Shown piece by piece: positions 60,961 to 64,000 of a stretch of 64,000 nucleotides of DNA. The position numbers were made by a program, and so were the translations under genes. The notes beneath the pieces are model-generated. The model made no database searches, was not told where the DNA came from, and saw only the letters and a list, made by a program, of their open reading frames with translations. Numbering within the stretch: position 1 is the stretch's first letter; each line of letters begins with the position of its first letter. The DNA is from Algibacter lectus. GTDB lineage: Bacteria; Bacteroidota; Bacteroidia; Flavobacteriales; Flavobacteriaceae. Where the stretch lies: contig NZ_FOLN01000008.1 in assembly GCF_900112395.1 (NCBI RefSeq), positions 62,001 through 126,000 of the forward strand, in the 5' to 3' direction.

Positions 60961-61390
60961 ATCGGTTAAATATATTCTGCTTTTTATATTGATAACCGTA
61001 TTGGTGTTAATTCGATGGTTTGAGAATGAATTGTTTTACGATCCATATTTAACCTTCTTTCATAATGATTATTTGTATATTGATAGTCCGCGTAGAGAAG
61101 TATTAAAATTAGTAGCTTTTACAGTTTTACGCTATGTTCTAAACGGTTTAGTTTCCTTAGGGATTCTTTATGTGGTTTTTAAAGATAGAAGCATTATTAA
61201 GTTTTCAGTTTTGGTTTACGCTATGGCTTTTATTATTTTAATTTGTGGCTATTTGTATTTTGTTATCAACCCGAAACAAACCGATTACTACTTCTTTTTT
61301 AATTTGAGACGCTTTTTAATTCAGCCTGTAATTTTAATATTGTTACTGCCTGCTTTTTATTATTACAAACTTACCAAAGATTTAAAGTAG
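60953..61390 (+). CDS. Exosortase F system-associated membrane protein
   Basis: A 145-residue protein with about four helices (YILLFILITVLVLIRWFENEL; VLNGLVSLGILYVVF; FSVLVYAMAFIILICGYLYF; LIQPVILILLLPAFYYY). FENELFYDPYLTFFHNDY and the QTDYYFFFNLRRFLIQP block are typical of the protein that accompanies XrtF. Its start overlaps xrtF by 8 bases, so the two form an operon. Function unknown, presumed to support the exosortase. Confidence 0.85.
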   Translation: MSKSVKYILLFILITVLVLIRWFENELFYDPYLTFFHNDYLYIDSPRREVLKLVAFTVLRYVLNGLVSLGILYVVFKDRSIIKFSVLVYAMAFIILICGYLYFVINPKQTDYYFFFNLRRFLIQPVILILLLPAFYYYKLTKDLK

Positions 61391-61463
61391 ATTTTATTCT
61401 GAAGCAGTACAGGCTCGTTTATTTCTCTAGGAACACATGGAGTATTTCAATTTTAAACACAAA

Positions 61464-61505
61464 AAAAGGTGCTTATTTAGTTCGAAAACCTCATAAACAC
61501 CTTAA
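61464..61505. terminator. Possible terminator between the XrtF operon and the M3 peptidase gene
   Basis: AAGGTG...CACCTT with TTAT/ATAA extending the stem and a 16-base loop, A run on one side. It could serve the minus-strand peptidase gene whose stop is at 61526. Confidence 0.45.
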
Positions 61506-61525
61506 GTTATTTTAATCTGTATTAT

Positions 61526-63562
61526 TTATTTTATTAACCCAGCACGTTTTAATAAAGCTTCAGGTTTTGGTTCTTGACCTCTAAAACGTTTGTAAAGTAC
61601 CATTGGGTTTTCTGTTCCACCTTGCGACAGTACGTTGTCTTTAAATTTGGTAGCAACTTCTTTATTGAAAATACCAGCTTCTTGAAAATATTCGAAAGCA
61701 TCGGCATCTAAAACTTCAGCCCATTTGTAACTGTAATACCCAGATGAATATCCACCTTGAAAAATATGAGAAAATGCGGTACTCATGCAAGTCTCTTCTG
61801 TTTTAGGATATAAGTTGGTGTCTTTAAAAGCTTCAGTTTCAAAATCTTTAACATTTGAGATGCTTGATGGATCTTGTCCGTGCCATTTCATATCTAAAAG
61901 ACCAAAACTTAACTGACGTAATGTTTGCATTCCTTGGTGAAAACTAGCCGAATCTTTTATTTTTTCAACTAAATCCATTGGGATAACTTCTCCAGTTTCA
62001 TAATGTTTGGCAAACAATTCTAAAGCTTCTTTTTCGTAGCACCAGTTTTCCATAACCTGACTTGGTAATTCTACAAAATCCCAAAACACACTGGTTCCAG
62101 ATAAACTTGGGTAAGTAGTGTTTGCTAGCATACCATGCAATGCGTGTCCAAATTCGTGAAATAGGGTAGTCACTTCGTTAAAGGTTAATAAAGATGGTTT
62201 GCTTTTTGTTGGTTTTGTAAAGTTGCAAACTATAGAAATGTGCGGGCGGCTATTTTCGCCATCTATTACATATTGTGGTTTGTAAGATGTCATCCAAGCA
62301 CCGTTTCTTTTTCCTGATCTTGGGAAGAAATCGGCGTAAAATATAGAAACTAAATCACCGTTTTTATCGGTAACTTTATACGTTAAAACATCTTCGTGAT
62401 ATTTATCAATAGTATCAATTTCTTCAAAACTTAAATCGAATAATTTGTTAGCGACCGTAAAAGCGCCATCAATTACATTTTCTAATTTAAAATACGGTTT
62501 TAGCTGTTCATCATCTAAACTGAATAATTTTTGTTTCAGTTTTTCAGAATAATAAGATCCATCCCATTTTTCTAATTGGTCTATGTTATCTAATTCTTTT
62601 GCAAATTTCTCTAAGTTTTCAAACTCCTTTTTTGCAGCTGGTTTTGCTTTTTCTAACAACTCATTAGAAAAATCTAAAACTTTTTCAGGGGTTTGCGCCA
62701 TACGTTCTTCTAGAACAAAATGCGCATGCGTTTTGTAACCTAATAAATTAGCGCGTTGGTGACGTAGGTTTACAATTTGTAATACAATGCCTTGATTGTC
62801 TAAATCGTCACCCTTAAAGGCTTTGCTGCCTGCCGCTAAAGTTAGTTTTTTACGTAACTCTCTATTGTCTGCATAGGTTACAAAAGGAATGTAACTTGGG
62901 TAATCTAGAGTGAATAACCAACCTTCTTTTTCTTTAGATTCTGCCAATTGTTTTGCAGCTTCTATTGTGCCTTCTGGTAAACCGGCTAAATCTTTTTCGT
63001 CTACAATAAGCATTTCAAACTTATTGGTTTCAGCTAAAACATTTTCTCCGAATTTTAAACTTAATTGACTCAGTTTTTTGTCTATTTCGCGTAATTTTTC
63101 CTTTTTGTCTTCGGGTAAATTAGCTCCGTTTCTAGAAAATCCTTTATATCTTTTATCTAATAAGGTTTGTTCTTCCGTAGTTAAATTTAACTCATTTTTA
63201 TTATCGTAAACGGCTTTTACACGCTTAAATAAGTCTTCGTTTAATGTAATGTCATTACCAAATTCTGATAATAAAGGAGAAACTTCTTGAGCTATTTTTT
63301 GGATAGTTTCATTGGTTTCAGCAGAATTTAAATTGAAAAATATACTCGAAATTCTATCTAATTGTTCTCCGGAAAAATCTAATGCTACAATGGTGTTTTC
63401 AAAGCTAGGTGCTTCGGTGTTGTTTACTATCGCATCAATTTCAGCTTTGGCTTGCTTTATGGCTTCCTTAAAAGTAGGAAGATAGTCGTCGTTTTCAATA
63501 GCTAAAAAAGGAGCTGCGTTGTATGGGGTTTGGAACGGGGTAATTAAAGATGCTTTTATCAT
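61526..63562 (-). CDS. M3-family metallopeptidase (oligopeptidase A / dipeptidyl carboxypeptidase)
   Basis: A 678-residue zinc peptidase. The HExxH site is H469-E470...H473 in TLFHEFGHALHGML, and the downstream glutamate and SGYYSYKWAEVLDADAF block are typical of M3A (PrlC/Dcp). No signal peptide, so cytoplasmic peptide recycling. Begins TPFQTPYNAAPFLAIENDDYLPTF, the usual start of the family. I cannot separate PrlC from Dcp by eye. Confidence 0.92.
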   Translation of the reverse strand: MIKASLITPFQTPYNAAPFLAIENDDYLPTFKEAIKQAKAEIDAIVNNTEAPSFENTIVALDFSGEQLDRISSIFFNLNSAETNETIQKIAQEVSPLLSEFGNDITLNEDLFKRVKAVYDNKNELNLTTEEQTLLDKRYKGFSRNGANLPEDKKEKLREIDKKLSQLSLKFGENVLAETNKFEMLIVDEKDLAGLPEGTIEAAKQLAESKEKEGWLFTLDYPSYIPFVTYADNRELRKKLTLAAGSKAFKGDDLDNQGIVLQIVNLRHQRANLLGYKTHAHFVLEERMAQTPEKVLDFSNELLEKAKPAAKKEFENLEKFAKELDNIDQLEKWDGSYYSEKLKQKLFSLDDEQLKPYFKLENVIDGAFTVANKLFDLSFEEIDTIDKYHEDVLTYKVTDKNGDLVSIFYADFFPRSGKRNGAWMTSYKPQYVIDGENSRPHISIVCNFTKPTKSKPSLLTFNEVTTLFHEFGHALHGMLANTTYPSLSGTSVFWDFVELPSQVMENWCYEKEALELFAKHYETGEVIPMDLVEKIKDSASFHQGMQTLRQLSFGLLDMKWHGQDPSSISNVKDFETEAFKDTNLYPKTEETCMSTAFSHIFQGGYSSGYYSYKWAEVLDADAFEYFQEAGIFNKEVATKFKDNVLSQGGTENPMVLYKRFRGQEPKPEALLKRAGLIK

Positions 63563-63678
63563 TTTAATTAAATATAAGTTAAAATTATAATTTAGTATGT
63601 ATGCATAGTAAATTATTGTAAATTTGCTGCAACAATTTTAGAGTGACTAACTCTTATAGGATTATTGTTAATAGCTAG

Positions 63679-63710
63679 AAAAACCTTGAAATTTATATTT
63701 CGAGGTTTTT
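63679..63710 (-). terminator. Terminator after purE
   Basis: AAAAACC-TTGAAAT...ATTTCGAGG-TTTTT hairpin, 13 bases past the purE stop in minus orientation, with a T run following. Confidence 0.75.
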
Positions 63711-63722
63711 CATTTTATAGTA

Positions 63723-64000
63723 TTAGCTTAAATCTTTAGCCGATTCGTTAACCTTTACTTTCAAGTCTTCTTTGTAAGCTATTATTTTTTCGCGAACATA
63801 TAAATCGCTAGCTCCTAAAATTTGTGCTGCTAATATTCCTGCATTTTTTGCGCCATTTAAAGCAACTGTTGCAACAGGAACACCACCTGGCATTTGTAAT
63901 ATTGATAATACAGAATCCCAACCATCTATAGAATTACTGCTTTTTACAGGAACTCCAATTACTGGTAATGGTGATAGTGATGCAATCATGCCTGGTAAAT
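63723..64000 (-). CDS. purE: N5-carboxyaminoimidazole ribonucleotide mutase, C-terminal part
   Basis: The gene is cut by the right end of the window; 92 codons to the stop are visible. [44 protein letters not shown] are the hallmark blocks of PurE (bacterial class I), which isomerises N5-CAIR to CAIR in purine synthesis. Frame continues past 63989 (LPG before the Met), so that Met is internal. purK is probably just outside. Confidence 0.93.
   Translation of the reverse strand, partial: LPGMIASLSPLPVIGVPVKSSNSIDGWDSVLSILQMPGGVPVATVALNGAKNAGILAAQILGASDLYVREKIIAYKEDLKVKVNESAKDLS

Noticed and set aside
1-64000. CRISPR array, prophage, insertion sequence or replication origin
   Set aside because: I saw no regularly spaced repeats, integrase, transposase, phage structural genes or DnaA-box cluster in reading through the window.

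Overview
The window reads as a chromosomal segment of a marine-type Flavobacteriaceae (Bacteroidota) bacterium. The base composition is AT-rich. Upstream regions carry the Bacteroidota sigma signature TAnnTTTG (with TTTG 19 bases upstream at the best site) instead of E. coli-like promoters, and ribosome binding sites are weak or absent. Lineage-typical genes include a PorP/SprF type IX secretion protein, an XrtF exosortase pair, two cytochrome oxidase subunit III genes, a DnaE with a fused exonuclease, LytS/LytTR signalling with a TPR sensor, and many lipoproteins. Almost all of it is housekeeping or conserved accessory DNA; I see no phage, insertion sequence, CRISPR array or obvious island. 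Genus cannot be decided from the sequence alone.

Layout. 1-6.2 kb (minus strand): the N-terminal 506 codons of a pyrophosphate-type PEP carboxykinase homologue cut by the window edge, glutaryl-CoA dehydrogenase, then trmN6, rimM and rpsP, and an exported lactonase-like propeller. 6.4-13.7 kb (plus): a DUF2383 protein, DnaE with fused proofreading domain, thioredoxin, a compact ClpP and a DUF58 protein. 13.7-14.4 kb: two tRNA-Asp genes in a 307-bp tandem duplication. 14.4-22.8 kb (minus): an RND efflux operon (adaptor, pump, outer-membrane channel), an unknown exported protein, an 11-residue-repeat lipoprotein and WaaA. 22.9-26.1 kb: a DegT-family aminotransferase with GalE, and an exported metallo-beta-lactamase-fold hydrolase. 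26.1-31.9 kb (plus): heme O synthase, two COX3 genes, COX4, a cysteine-less SCO-like protein, SCO, DUF420 and a small Cys-motif membrane protein, i.e. a terminal oxidase assembly cluster without subunits I and II. 32.0-37.7 kb (plus): a five-gene MacAB-TolC-like ABC export operon. 37.8-44.3 kb: TsaB, MscS channel, YyaL-like protein, dodecin, a NifU scaffold with tandem N-domains, PorP/SprF. 44.5-50.7 kb: vWA lipoprotein, sensor kinase plus LytTR regulator, gamma carbonic anhydrase, FG-GAP lipoprotein. 50.9-59.6 kb (minus): MurI, a lipoprotein peptide deformylase, the complete rod-shape cluster (mreB, mreC, mreD, PBP2, rodA) and PurH. 59.9-64 kb: a GAF/fRMsr-like protein, XrtF with its partner, an M3 peptidase and the 3' part of purE.

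The most interesting non-coding signal is a dispersed 80-90-nt element present three times (11469-11550, 27767-27858, 44354-44445 on the minus strand). The copies keep blocks such as AGGGATTGAACGG and GAGTAGT(G/A)AAAG, while the paired arms change sequence but stay complementary (GCGCTA/TAGTGC, GCGTT/AACGC, GCGTG/CACGC), as expected for a conserved folded RNA or hairpin repeat. Other points worth a look are the PPi-PEPCK homologue, the lipoprotein peptide deformylase, a roughly 120-residue insertion in one COX3, a possible leaderless transcript at 41785, and the asymmetric promoter decay in the tRNA-Asp duplication. All family calls are from reading motifs by eye; no database search was run.
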